A stretch of 57,135 nt of DNA from Kiritimatiellia bacterium (GCA_023953695.1 JAMLJG010000018.1:1-57135); one strand, 5' to 3'. Numbered from the stretch's first letter, positions 16,520 to 26,033 are shown. The notes: generated by a model not told the origin, from the letters alone. Numbers and translations: made by a program.

Positions 16520-16521
16520 GA

Positions 16522-17649
16522 CTACTGAGGTTCGATAGAGTAGAAGTCCAATCCGGCGCTGGCCGTGTTGGTCCAACCGGCCGCTTCACTGGTTGCGGTC
16601 ACGAGCGCCTGCGTTGTGCGCACACCGCCCAGGAGATTTGTCTGCGAGACCACGGCATACGTCGTGCCCGATTCGGCGGCCCAGGTGAGCGCGAAGGCGG
16701 AGGGATCGCGTGATGCGGTAATGATGCGCCCTTCTGACACGCCCCACTGCACAGCGACGTCGTCGAAAGAACCCGCTCCTTCACCATTCGCGCCGCCCCA
16801 GTTGGGCGCGACGTAGTTGAAGAAGGCGACGTGCGTCACCTCGAAGGTGTTGGTTGCAGGCAGCGGTTGAGTCCAATAGAACATGGGCACTCCGTTGACT
16901 TCGAGCAAATTGGTTCGCTGCGCGTCGGTGTAGATGGCAGTCCACGCGCGGCGACTCACCGCACCTGTCGCAGCGCCGTAGTAGGCCACCTCGACATAGA
17001 GGTCCGTCTCTTCGGGAAGGTAGTTGTCGGCGCCCATATCCGTCAGGTGATACCAAGAATCACTACCACTGCCGGTTGTGTAGGCGTGCGCGAGATCGTC
17101 GGGAACGGTCGCGCCAATAATTGCGGTGATATTCGCGTTCAAACCGAAAGAGTTGTTGTTGATGAAGTAGTTGAACTCGACGAAGTCGCTGCCGTTTCGC
17201 ACCAGGTTTTCATTGACGGACAAATCGTCGGCGAGTGTGCGGTCGGGCCCCATTTTCTCCATGTTGTAGAGACCGAAATTGGCGATTTGATAAAATTCGG
17301 TCGTGTCGGGAATCGAGCCGGCCTCGATCCGCAGTGTTGCGAAGACGCGGAACGAATCGCGATCGGTCAGGGAGCGTGGGAGCGGGCGGGAGAGGGCCGC
17401 GTTCTCGATGATGATCGGGTCAGAAAAGGCATCAATGAAATTGTCCTGGTCCCACTCGGCCTGGATGCGTTCATTCGCGGCATCATAGAGGAACAGCGCC
17501 TCACCAAATGCGTTAGAAACCCCGGCATAGGACCAAGTGGAGGGGGCTGTAGAAAAATCATCATCCAGCAATCGCCACCACACGGCAGAAGCCTTGTTGA
17601 CACCCACGATGGCACCCAGAACCAACGCCAATACAACGAACCGACGCAT
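16522..17649 (-). CDS. Secreted beta-sandwich-like protein under a cobalamin riboswitch
   Basis: This 375-residue protein has a signal peptide (MRRFVVLALVLGAIVG, cleavage near NKASA). A lectin/LamG-like region follows (DDDFSTAPSTWSYAG to GAGSFDDVAVQWG, about residues 28-295), rich in aromatic and Asn residues. The last ~70 residues (LTWAAESGTTYAVVSQTNLLGG, split) match the short C-terminal beta domain common on PVC exported proteins. I chose ATG 17649 because GGAAAGGTGAG precedes it at proper spacing; a GTG nine bases upstream lacks one. It is the first gene after the cobalamin riboswitch, which suggests a role in corrinoid acquisition, but no transport or binding family is recognised. Confidence 0.7.
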   Translation of the reverse strand: MRRFVVLALVLGAIVGVNKASAVWWRLLDDDFSTAPSTWSYAGVSNAFGEALFLYDAANERIQAEWDQDNFIDAFSDPIIIENAALSRPLPRSLTDRDSFRVFATLRIEAGSIPDTTEFYQIANFGLYNMEKMGPDRTLADDLSVNENLVRNGSDFVEFNYFINNNSFGLNANITAIIGATVPDDLAHAYTTGSGSDSWYHLTDMGADNYLPEETDLYVEVAYYGAATGAVSRRAWTAIYTDAQRTNLLEVNGVPMFYWTQPLPATNTFEVTHVAFFNYVAPNWGGANGEGAGSFDDVAVQWGVSEGRIITASRDPSAFALTWAAESGTTYAVVSQTNLLGGVRTTQALVTATSEAAGWTNTASAGLDFYSIEPQ

Positions 17650-17709
17650 ACGACTCACCTTTCCGCTCCTTCAGCGGGAGCGTGCAATTTTCGCGAGGTG
17701 GGGAGAGGA

Positions 17710-17758
17710 CGGAAAACGCGAAGGCCTCCGTCCTTTCCTGCGGGGGAAAGCGGAGGCC
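17710..17758 (-). terminator. Riboswitch expression-platform terminator
   Basis: On the minus strand GGCCTCCG (17758-17751) pairs perfectly with CGGAGGCC (17730-17723), and the stem is followed by TTCGCGTTTTCC. It sits between the riboswitch aptamer and the first gene, where a ligand-dependent terminator is expected. Confidence 0.65.
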
Positions 17759-17810
17759 ATTAATGTTGAAGCCGACGCCGGTCCCCTTTCTCGCGAAAGA
17801 GACTTTGACA

Positions 17811-17957
17811 GGCGAAGGCACTCGTCTTCTGGCTTCCGGCTTCAGACCTCCTCCCTTCCTTCTCCTGCATTCGCAAGATGGATTTCAGGGATTCGTAGCC
17901 GATTACAGCGGCGCGACCGCGTTCGATTTTCACGAACTTCCGTTTGCGCCTTCGCTA
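17811..17957 (-). promoter_or_regulatory. Cobalamin riboswitch
   Basis: Read on the minus strand, the leader shows the B12-riboswitch pattern. P1 is GCGAAGGC (17955-17948) paired with GCCTTCGC (17819-17812). Inside are TTCG-TGAAAAT-CGAA, then GCGGTCGCGCCGCTGTAA, corresponding to the GCCACUGU core. Near the 3' end is GAAGCCAGAAGACGAG, corresponding to the B12 box. A consensus-like promoter precedes it and a terminator hairpin follows. It should reduce expression of the downstream secreted-protein/prepilin operon when cobalamin is abundant. Which cobalamin form is bound cannot be told. Confidence 0.82.
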
Positions 17958-17980
17958 CTACTGCTAAAGAACTGAGGCGC

Positions 17981-18009
17981 ACCCTACGGCGCGCGGAAGG
18001 GAATGTCAA
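17981..18009 (-). promoter_or_regulatory. Sigma70-type promoter of the riboswitch operon
   Basis: On the minus strand a perfect -35 box TTGACA (18009-18004) is separated by exactly 17 bases from TAGGGT (17986-17981). Transcription would begin about 17975, roughly 20 bases before the P1 stem of the riboswitch. Confidence 0.6.
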
Positions 18010-18070
18010 CTCGCGTTGCGGTGGATCGCACACTTGACTTCCCGCGCGGCTCCCTGTTGCATGACGGGCC

Positions 18071-18613
18071 ATGAAACCACACCACACCCGCGACATTATG
18101 ATCAGCACGGAGCAAATCGCCGAGCGCGTTGAATCGCTCGTCAGCGAAATGCAGGCGTCGTGCCAGAGCGACAATTTCGTGATGATCGGGATTCTCCGTG
18201 GCAGCTTCATCTTTCTCGCCGATCTCGCGCGGCACCTCTATCAGCACTGCGTGCGCACGCGCATTGATTTCATGACGCTGGAAAGTTACGGCAGCGGAAC
18301 GGAGTCTCTCGGCGAGGTGCGCGTGGTGAAAGATATCCGTATGGATGTGGCTGGCGCGGATGTGATGCTGGTGGATGACATTCTCGATTCCGGGCGCACC
18401 TTGACGTTTGCGACGAAGCACCTGCTCGATAAGGGCGCGCGCTCGGTGAAGACTGTGGCGCTGCTCGACAAACCCTCGCGCCGAGTGCTTCCTTTCGAGG
18501 CGGATTTTGTGGGCTTCACTGTGCCGGATGAATTTGTCGTGGGATATGGCCTCGACTACGACAGCTACTATCGCGAGTTGCCCTACATCGCGAAAGTCAC
18601 GTTCACCGATTAG
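18071..18613 (+). CDS. hpt: Hypoxanthine phosphoribosyltransferase
   Basis: The 180-residue enzyme salvages hypoxanthine (and usually guanine) to nucleotides using PRPP. The PRPP-binding loop VDDILDSGRT is at residues 101-110, the PPi-binding loop GILRGSFIF near residue 40, and the purine-binding KPSRR...DFVGF...DEFVVGYGLDY region near the C-terminus. The N-terminus ISTEQIAERV is standard; a second ATG at 18098 is also possible. The 3' end overlaps the 3' end of the convergent frameshifted gene by 11 bases. Confidence 0.95.
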   Translation: MKPHHTRDIMISTEQIAERVESLVSEMQASCQSDNFVMIGILRGSFIFLADLARHLYQHCVRTRIDFMTLESYGSGTESLGEVRVVKDIRMDVAGADVMLVDDILDSGRTLTFATKHLLDKGARSVKTVALLDKPSRRVLPFEADFVGFTVPDEFVVGYGLDYDSYYRELPYIAKVTFTD

Positions 18614-21209
18614 CGGCGCGCGCGTTGAGCCGTTGTTGCGCGAGCCGCTCCAGCAGATCGCGCAGGGGAATGGGCACTGCGCCTGCGGCGCGGTTCAGCG
18701 CGCCGATCTCGAAGGCGATGCGCCATTGCTTCATCAAGATGCTCCAGCCGCGGATGGGGCCGTAGGTCGGGTCATAGAGGTTCGTGGACTCGGCAGATAC
18801 ACCGTTCAGTTCGAGAATCCGCAACTCGCGCCCCGCGCGGAAGGCCTCCTCCGTGGCGCTCACGTCGAATCGGCCAAAAGAAGCCTGAGTGGCGCCGACC
18901 GATTTCGTCTATCGCGGCCGATAGCTCGGGCGTGATCAGGCGCGCGCCATCGCGAAAGAGTGCGCCGCGACAGTGGGTGCCGACCTCGGTCAGCGGAACG
19001 CGCTCGCTCGCGGCGGGCACCCAGGAGAGCCGCGCGCGGTGCTGTCGCAAATGGTGACGCGCCATGCAGACGGCGCGCCGATCGCGGAGAATCAGGCGTT
19101 CCAAATTGTTCTTTCCATCGCCCGTCAACGCGGGGAGTTCCTTTTCTGTGATTGAAAAGATGCGGCCGTGCTCTTCGTTGGGATAGCGGACGTAGAACAC
19201 GTCGTATTCGCGGCCGGCAATGTATTCTTGCAGCAGGGTGTTTGGGCGCGGTTGAGCGAAATAGGCGAGCAATTCGCGTTCGCTTCGCACCACGGCAACC
19301 TCGATTCCTCGCTCGCCGATGTCGGGTTTGAGCACGGCGGGGAATGTGAGGCTTTCGCGGCTTGAAAGAAGTCCCGCGTCCGCGCGAGCGCCTCCTCTGG
19401 CGAGACGCCCTTCGGCACGGATGTGTAGCGCGCGATGTTGGCGCGCGAGTTCGCGGAGAGGGCGTCGAGAATGGCGGCTTTCGACTCCGCCACAAATCCA
19501 CCGGAGGTCATGCTCGGATTGGCTGCTGTGAAGACCGTGAGTCCTCGATGGCGGAGGCCGAGATAGAGCGCGTAGGGAAACACGGGCAGATAGCGCGCCC
19601 AGCGCGGCCAGTATTCAAACCGGCGAATCCGCTGCCAGCGCCCGCGGAGGAGGCGGCGGCCGCGCAGTGTGCTCAACGGGATCAGGAGTTCTGCCACGAG
19701 CCAGAAGGCGAGGGCCACAGCCAACAAGCCGCCGAGTGTATAGGCCTTGTACTGGTGCAGGATTTCCAGCGCCTGTTCACCGAGTGCGCTGGCTACCCAG
19801 ACCAGCAACGGCGACCAGAGGGCGCCGGCGATGAAGAAGAAGAGGAGATACTTCCAGAAATGCTGGCGCAAGAGACCACAGGTGAAATAGGTCGGCAAGC
19901 GACTGCCGGGAACGAAGCGGCTGGCGAGGATGACGATAGGCCCGCGCCGCGCGAACCACTCGGCGCTATCTTGAATGGCCTGCTCGCGCACGAACCATCG
20001 AAAAGGCGCGCGGCGCAAGAGGGGTCGTCCGAGGAAGCGGCCCGCGAGGTAGAGCATGATGTCGCCGCCGAAAATGCCTGCAAATGCCGCAATCGCCGCG
20101 TCGGGAAATGCCACCAGTCCATGCGCGACGAGGAGGCCCGCTCCGATGCAGGCGAGGTCTTCGCTGATCAACGTGCTCGCCGCGATCAGTACCAGCACGA
20201 TAAGGAGCGAGACGCCCAGCGCGGGCTGACGCTGCACATCCGCAAAGGGTAGCGCGGCGCGTTCGGCCCGAGTCGGCTCTGCGCTTGATCGAGTGAGCGC
20301 GGTTCCGACCTCGGCGCGCGCCACAAAGTCCAAGATGTGGCGCGCGGCGGCGGGAGCCTGTTCGCTCACTTGAAAGTGTGAGCCGCGCAGTTGAATCAAT
20401 TCGCTTTGTGGCACCACGCGCTGGTGTTCTTGCGCGACGGAAATGTGGACGAGCGAGTCGTCTGTGCCGTGCAACAGCAGCATCGGCGGTGCGAAGGATT
20501 CGAGAATCTCGCGGAGCGGGCGTTGATCGGAGTCAAAGAAGCTGCGGGCATAGGGCAGGCTGAGCAGTGTATGATCCAAAATGCCGAAGTGCGGCACGCC
20601 GTGGATCAGTGTCCACACGGCGGCCACTTGCACCCCATAGAGCGCGTGATTGAGCGAGTAGGACCCCAACAGTTCCATTTCCTGCACGCCGACTGACGCA
20701 TAGAGGATTTCGGAAGCGATGCGTCTGGGGTTGCGCTTGTACAGTTCGAGCGCCACGCCTCCGCCCAAGCCGTATCCGAGGACATGCGCACGGTTGATGC
20801 CGAGGTGGTCCAACAGCGCATCCACGCGGGCAGCTTGGGCGCGGATGGAATAGGTCGAAACGCGGCGCGATGAATTGCCGAATCCGGGGAGGTCCGGCGC
20901 AATCACGCGAACGGGGCCATGCAGGCGCTGGGCGAGTTCGCGGAGGTCATAGGCGCGCGCGGGCGAGCCGGGCAGCAGAAGGACGACAGGCGCGGTCGGG
21001 TTGGTTGCGGGCAGGTCCACGTATGCGATGCGAAGTGCCGCTCGGCGATGGGGTTCGTCGCTCAGCGAGAACTGCTTCTGTTCAGGCAGCAACCTGGGTT
21101 TGTGATCGTGCCACATGCGGACCAGATGCGATGCTGCGAGCAGCGCCGCGTACAGCAGCAGCCAGCGCAGGAACGAGCGCCTTCTGCCATGCTTATCGGT
21201 GGACGTCAT
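18603..21209 (-). pseudogene. Frameshifted alpha/beta hydrolase - DedA (VTT) - ATP-grasp fusion
   Basis: One gene of about 870 codons is broken by two single-base shifts. It starts at ATG 21209 (MTSTDKHGRRR), with a membrane helix, then an alpha/beta-hydrolase fold (PDLPGFGNSS; LLLHGTDDSL; SHFQVSEQ). A DedA/VTT membrane domain follows (GDIMLYLAGRFLGR, SRFVPGSRLPTYFTCG). Last is an ATP-grasp ligase domain like D-Ala-D-Ala or alpha-L-glutamate ligases (FPAVLKPDIGERGIEV; LLQEYIAGREYDVFYV; GRFDV and LELNG, with YDPTYG). Shift 1 is near 19343 (one T apparently missing before CCCC). Shift 2 is at the AAAA run 18876-18879 (one base extra). Both lie in or next to homopolymers, so sequencing error is possible. 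The nucleophile elbow reads GYGLG, lacking the usual Ser. Confidence 0.75.
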
Positions 21210-21363
21210 GCGGTGTTTGGGTGACGAGGCGGATGATCGCGCACATCGCGACGACCGCCTCAATTCCCGGCCAAAATAGAGGATGCATTGCTCGCTGGCA
21301 ATGCGCGCATTTGCGAAGTTCATTTCCTTGCGGCTTCGGTCGCCACCGCGCTAGACTGACGCC

Positions 21364-22176
21364 ATGTTTCCCGTTCAGACCGACCGACCGATTGCGTTCT
21401 TCGACATTGAATCCACCGGGATCAATATCTATGAAGACCGCATCATTGACCTGGCCATTGTACTGGTGCATCCCGATGGACGCCGGGAGGAACACACCTA
21501 TCGCGTGAATCCGGGTCGTCCGATTCCGGTTGAGGCGTCTCGCGTGCACGGCATTTATGATGACGATGTGAAGGATTGCCCCACATTTGATGCGGTTGCC
21601 CGTAATGTGGCGGCGGTTCTCGAAAACGCCGATCTGGGTGGTTACAACATCGCGCGCTTCGATGTGCCGCTGCTCGAGCGGGAGATGGAGCGGGCTGGGG
21701 TCCCGTTCTCGGCAAGTGGTCGCCGCATTGTGGATGCGCAGCGAATTTTTCACCGCCGCGAGCCGCGCGATCTGACGGCCGCGCTGATGTTTTATGCGGG
21801 CAAGGTGCACGATGGCGCGCACGGCGCGCTCGCGGATGTGTTGGCGACGCTCGATGTTTTGGAAGGGCAATACAAGCGCTATGAAGACTTGCCGCGCCCG
21901 ATCGGCGATCTCCACGAGTATTGCAATCCGAAGGATCCCACGTGGGTGGACTCCACGGGTCGCCTGAAATGGGTCAACGGCGAAGTCACGATCAATTTCG
22001 GCAGCAAGCAGCGGGGGAAGAAACTTCGCGATATCGTCAAGTTCGAGCCCGGATTTCTCCGCTGGATGCTCGATCAAAACTTTCCGCGCGACACGATGGA
22101 CATTGTTGGGGACGCGCTCAAGGGCAAGTTTCCCTCACCGCCGCCGTCACCGACCGATTTGAGCGTGTCGGAATAG
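21364..22176 (+). CDS. DEDDh 3'-5' exonuclease (DnaQ-like)
   Basis: The 270-residue protein has the proofreading-exonuclease fold. Exo I is FFDIESTG with Asp14 and Glu16, Exo II is GYNIARFDVPLL, and Exo III is HGALADVLATLDV with the His and Asp of a DEDDh site. After residue ~180 it carries a 75-residue extension (YCNPKDPTWVDSTGRLKWVNG, ending in a Pro/Ser tail) that includes KFEPGFLRWMLDQNFP. Similar C-terminal segments occur in stand-alone DnaQ-like exonucleases of several phyla. It probably trims DNA or small RNA 3' ends; the exact substrate is unknown. Confidence 0.88.
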   Translation: MFPVQTDRPIAFFDIESTGINIYEDRIIDLAIVLVHPDGRREEHTYRVNPGRPIPVEASRVHGIYDDDVKDCPTFDAVARNVAAVLENADLGGYNIARFDVPLLEREMERAGVPFSASGRRIVDAQRIFHRREPRDLTAALMFYAGKVHDGAHGALADVLATLDVLEGQYKRYEDLPRPIGDLHEYCNPKDPTWVDSTGRLKWVNGEVTINFGSKQRGKKLRDIVKFEPGFLRWMLDQNFPRDTMDIVGDALKGKFPSPPPSPTDLSVSE

Positions 22177-22228
22177 CGACTCAAGGGGTCGGCGTGGATG
22201 CGCTTTGCGCGGTGCATGCGGCGCGGCG

Positions 22229-23359
22229 CTATTTCTGATTCAGCGCGGTGCGGAAGGCTTTTCGCACGTTGTCGCGCAGATCGAGTTCTTCCGGGCGGGG
22301 CGGCGTGGTTTGGCCATTTCCGACGGAAGGATTCTTGAGCGCTTGCTCGGTGGCGATCCATTGGCAACGCGGGCCGTGTGGGGCGAACCAGTGCGGGTTG
22401 CTGGAGAGGAAAATGGCGATGACCGATTTGCCCAGTGCGGCGGCGAGATGCGACACGCCGGTGTCGTTGCAGAGGAGTCCGTCGCACGCGTTGAAGAGGG
22501 CGATTAGCTGGGAAAGCGACTCCGCTCGATAGGTGGGGAATTGGCCGCGAAGCTCGTCGGGCCACCGCACTTCGGGGGAATCCACAAGGATGGGCTGTGC
22601 TCCGTGGGCCGCGATTTCATCGCGGATGATTTCGATGAAGTAGGGCAAGGGCCATCGGTGGTCGGGATCGCGCGCGCCCGCGTGAATCAGCCAGATGGGT
22701 TTCCCTTCGCTTCGCGCGCGAGCGAGAGGGGAAGCGATCGGTTCGGGGAGCGGCGTGGAGGGCGGCGTGAACCAGGGTGTTGTTTCCTCGTACAGAAGGT
22801 GAAGCGCCTGGGCGAGTTGTCGCCAGCCATCCATGTGGTGTTGTTCGGTGTGCGCACGGCTGAGTTTCTGTGTGAGCTGTGGGCCTCCGTTGAGGGTGGA
22901 GCCGATGGCGGAGAGGAGGCGGCCGATGCGGAGTTGTCGCCGTCGGTGTGGGAGGTGGTGAGCGTAATAATTTTGTTTCGACATCGGAAACCCGATGCGT
23001 GTGCGCGCACCGCAACGCGCCATGAGGAAGTGGACGCGCGAGTCGGCCCAGACCGAGACGGCGGTATCGGGCGCCAGTTGTCGGAGGTGTTTGAGATAGG
23101 TGCGGAACCCGCATTGTCGCCATGGCGCAGGTCGGCTTCCTCCACTGGCCTCCAGCCATGGTGGATGCCAGACGTGGATGCGGGTGGAGGGAAGCGCGAG
23201 GGCGAAGATGGCCGCCGTGCCGGGCGCGCAGGCCACGTGAACTTCGAAGCGGCACGTCGCGGCGCGGATGAAGGGGAGGCTCATGATCGCATCGCCCATC
23301 ATGCGCTGTTCAAAGATCAGCAAACGGGGCGGGACCTCTTTTGGAGCGTGCGGCGCCAT
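22229..23359 (-). CDS. Glycosyltransferase family 9 (heptosyltransferase-like)
   Basis: This 376-residue GT-B enzyme has the GT9 signatures: an N-terminal GDAIMSLPFIRA phosphate-binding loop (residues 22-33), IWLIHAGARDPDHRWPL in the second domain, and the C-terminal NDTGVSHLAAALGKSVIAIF nucleotide-sugar motif. Family members transfer ADP-heptose or related sugars to lipopolysaccharide cores or surface glycans. It is the last gene of the minus-strand polysaccharide run and begins 4 bases after the polymerase gene ends. The gmhB phosphatase farther along fits a heptose donor. Confidence 0.9.
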   Translation of the reverse strand: MAPHAPKEVPPRLLIFEQRMMGDAIMSLPFIRAATCRFEVHVACAPGTAAIFALALPSTRIHVWHPPWLEASGGSRPAPWRQCGFRTYLKHLRQLAPDTAVSVWADSRVHFLMARCGARTRIGFPMSKQNYYAHHLPHRRRQLRIGRLLSAIGSTLNGGPQLTQKLSRAHTEQHHMDGWRQLAQALHLLYEETTPWFTPPSTPLPEPIASPLARARSEGKPIWLIHAGARDPDHRWPLPYFIEIIRDEIAAHGAQPILVDSPEVRWPDELRGQFPTYRAESLSQLIALFNACDGLLCNDTGVSHLAAALGKSVIAIFLSSNPHWFAPHGPRCQWIATEQALKNPSVGNGQTTPPRPEELDLRDNVRKAFRTALNQK

Positions 23360-23363
23360 GCGT

Positions 23364-24884
23364 TCAATAGGATTTGACGATGTTGGGATTCTTTGTGGCG
23401 GGCGATTCAGAGGCGGAGAGCAGTTCGTTTGTCTTTCGTTGTTCTTCGTCCCGATAGAGCGCGAAGGCCAGGCCTGCCCACATCAACTCAACGCCCGGGA
23501 AATAGCCGCTCACTGGAGAGAATAGGACGTAGAGAAAAGTGTGCGCCGTGGCGAGGAAGTAAATGAAATGCGTGAAATCCTTGATTCGATTCCGGAAGAG
23601 CGCGCGGATGGGGTTTCGCAGCAGGGCGATGAAGGTTGAGACGTAGAGGAAGGCTCCGACAAGACCCGTTGTGGCGACGACCGTCCAGAGCGCTCGCTCG
23701 TAGCGAGCGATGGAAGCAGCGACATGAAGCGAGTGATAGAAGTCAGTGCGGTATCCTCCCATCGTGGGATCAAACGGGAAGATTCGATTGCCGACAAAGA
23801 AGGTGAGGATGGAGTGAGTCCACCGCTGGAATCCGAGTTTGAAGAGTTCTTGATGCCAAAGATTGCTTCCCGCGAGACGCGCCTGGATATCGAGGATATC
23901 GCCGAAGACCAAGATAGACAGCGCCCGTTGCGGGCCGTCGGGCAGTAGGTAGAGGACGCCGGGATTCAGATTGATGAAAGCGATGACGCTCGCCATGCCC
24001 ATGAGGGCGAAAAGCAGAAGAGCGAACCGGCGTTGGATGACGAGCCAGAGGATCACAATGGCACCCATCATGACTACGGTTGCGCGCCCGCTTCCCATCA
24101 GAAGGAGCCAAGTGGCGAGGATTGCGATTATCAGATGAAAAACGGTTGCGCCGCGGTTTTTAGCCGCCGCGCTCAGTCCCAAGGTGACGATCAGCAAGCG
24201 CAGCGCGGATTCGCGTAGTTCCGCAGGGCCGTGTTCGGAGAGTAGAAAGAAGACGTCGAACCCGCGAAAGAAGATGAAGCCCGGGAAATAGTAGGAATAG
24301 AGACCAAGGAGGACGCGAAAGAGCAGGCCGCAATAGACGAGTATAACAGCGCGGCGGATCAGGCGACTTTCTCCATAGTGGAAGAAGGCCAACACAATAA
24401 GGATGGCCCAAATGGATCCGGTGTAGGTGCGGACGATGTTGCCGTAGCCTTCGCCGCGATCGTAATAATTCATTACGAGACTCGCAAAGAGGTGAAGAGC
24501 CAAATAGATCGGCAGCGCGTAAGCGACCCAGACGAGATGGCCCCGGTGCTGTTCGCTGGCTCTTCGATTGATCGCGAGGGCGGGAAAAAGAGCGGCAGCG
24601 GCCATGAGCATGGCGAGTTCGTATGAATAGATGCGGAAACCGACCCAGACGAGTCCGCCGATCGAAGTGGCGATGGGGACCGGCATCCACCATGCGCGCC
24701 GACCTGCGACAATCCAGATTATCCCGCCGATCATCACAACGGCTGCGATGAGGGAGTTGGTGCCCCCCTGCATGGTCTTGACGACGACATAGAGCGCGAG
24801 GCCGAGGAGGCCAAAGCCGATCAGCAGCAGGTTGAGCCGGGCTACATCAACGGGGGGTGGGGATTGATTTGATCTAGGGTCCAT
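23364..24884 (-). CDS. O-antigen ligase/Wzy-like polysaccharide polymerase
   Basis: The 506-residue protein is almost wholly hydrophobic with about 12 predicted membrane helices. A periplasmic loop near residues 340-410 contains GGYRTDFYHSLHVAASIARYERALW, seen here as YRTDFYHSLHVAAS, in the place where Wzy and WaaL proteins have their catalytic loop with conserved His and Arg. Late helices contain FSPVSGYFPGVELMWAGL. It probably polymerises or ligates repeat units on the outer face of the inner membrane. It sits between a GT9 and a GT4 gene in the same run. Confidence 0.8.
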   Translation of the reverse strand: MDPRSNQSPPPVDVARLNLLLIGFGLLGLALYVVVKTMQGGTNSLIAAVVMIGGIIWIVAGRRAWWMPVPIATSIGGLVWVGFRIYSYELAMLMAAAALFPALAINRRASEQHRGHLVWVAYALPIYLALHLFASLVMNYYDRGEGYGNIVRTYTGSIWAILIVLAFFHYGESRLIRRAVILVYCGLLFRVLLGLYSYYFPGFIFFRGFDVFFLLSEHGPAELRESALRLLIVTLGLSAAAKNRGATVFHLIIAILATWLLLMGSGRATVVMMGAIVILWLVIQRRFALLLFALMGMASVIAFINLNPGVLYLLPDGPQRALSILVFGDILDIQARLAGSNLWHQELFKLGFQRWTHSILTFFVGNRIFPFDPTMGGYRTDFYHSLHVAASIARYERALWTVVATTGLVGAFLYVSTFIALLRNPIRALFRNRIKDFTHFIYFLATAHTFLYVLFSPVSGYFPGVELMWAGLAFALYRDEEQRKTNELLSASESPATKNPNIVKSY

Positions 24885-24893
24885 GGACTCGGG

Positions 24894-26033
24894 TCACGCT
24901 CGCGAAGTTAGCTGGGCGAGTATAGCGTCCGCGACGATTATTGCATTCTTTTCCCACGTAAATTGTGCCGCTCGGCTCCGGCCCAACTCGATTAGGCGAG
25001 TGCGGAGCGGCGCGTTCTTCCAAAGCTCTTCCACGCGCCCGGCAATGGAGGAGGGATTTCGCGGATCGAAGAGGAGCGCGGCGTCACCGGCGACTTCCGG
25101 GAGGCTGGTGCTATCGGAGCAAGCCACGGGCAAATTGCAGCTCATCGCCTCCAGCACCGGCATGCCGAAGCCTTCCGCAAAGGAGGGTTGCAGATAGCCC
25201 TGCGCGTTCCAATAGGCCCAGTTCAGGTGGTCTTCGCGCGTGAATCCGGGAATCACCACTTCGTGGGGCCGAGGCAGGGCTTGATGAAGGGGCTGGATGA
25301 CGTCTTGCAGATACGCGGCGCGCCCCGGACCGATCATGATGAGGCCGGGCGCGTCGGGATACTTCGTTTGCAAAATGTGCCAGGCCTGCAGCGCGGCACG
25401 CTGATTCTTGTTATCCGAAAAGGAGCCGACATAGAGGTAGAAGGGACGGGCATCGTGCGGCGCCCACGCGGGCGGCTCGCTCGACGGAGAGCCCGGCTGA
25501 CGGATGCCACAGGGTGTTACGATGAACTTGTCTTGGGTTTTCGGAAAGATGGTGCTCATGCGCGAGCGGCCATATTCCGAAAGAATGAAGAGTTTTCGCG
25601 CACGGCGAAGGCTGTGGCTCAGGAGCGAGCGCGTCAGGAGATGCTGTGCGATGCGTTTTTTTCGGTGCCACGTATCAACGGGCTCAAAGAAGTTGGAGTC
25701 GAAATAGTTCGCGACGACGGGCGGGCCGATGAGCGGGGTGAAGAATGCAGTCGCGAAGCCCAAGTCGCAGTGGGACTCGCGCCAAATGCGGCCGAGTTCA
25801 AAACTCGCGTGGAGAGATGCCTTGATTTGACGGCCGCGTATCGGATGGAGCGATTGGGTTTCGGCCCAAAGCGGGTTCTCCGCTTTGGAGAAGACGGGAA
25901 CCCAAGTCCAAGGTACATCCAGTTTGAAGAGGGCCCGGGCTTGCTCTTCGACGAGTCGAGCCGTTCCGGGCGCCTGTGCTCTGCGAGCGGCAGGGGCCAG
26001 ATCAATGCCAACTTTCCATCGAGCGCTCTTCAC
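24894..26033 (-). CDS. Glycosyltransferase family 4
   Basis: A 379-residue GT-B retaining transferase with C-terminal signatures FYLYVGSFSDNKNQRAAL near residue 215 and EGFGMPVLEAMSCNLPVACSD (the EX7E acceptor/donor motif within it), then LPEVAGDAALLFDP. The N-terminal domain contains KLFILSEYGRSRM. It would add one sugar during repeat-unit assembly in the cytoplasm. Its start overlaps the stop of the next GT4 gene upstream by four bases. The sugar specificity cannot be read from the sequence. Confidence 0.92.
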   Translation of the reverse strand: MKSARWKVGIDLAPAARRAQAPGTARLVEEQARALFKLDVPWTWVPVFSKAENPLWAETQSLHPIRGRQIKASLHASFELGRIWRESHCDLGFATAFFTPLIGPPVVANYFDSNFFEPVDTWHRKKRIAQHLLTRSLLSHSLRRARKLFILSEYGRSRMSTIFPKTQDKFIVTPCGIRQPGSPSSEPPAWAPHDARPFYLYVGSFSDNKNQRAALQAWHILQTKYPDAPGLIMIGPGRAAYLQDVIQPLHQALPRPHEVVIPGFTREDHLNWAYWNAQGYLQPSFAEGFGMPVLEAMSCNLPVACSDSTSLPEVAGDAALLFDPRNPSSIAGRVEELWKNAPLRTRLIELGRSRAAQFTWEKNAIIVADAILAQLTSRA

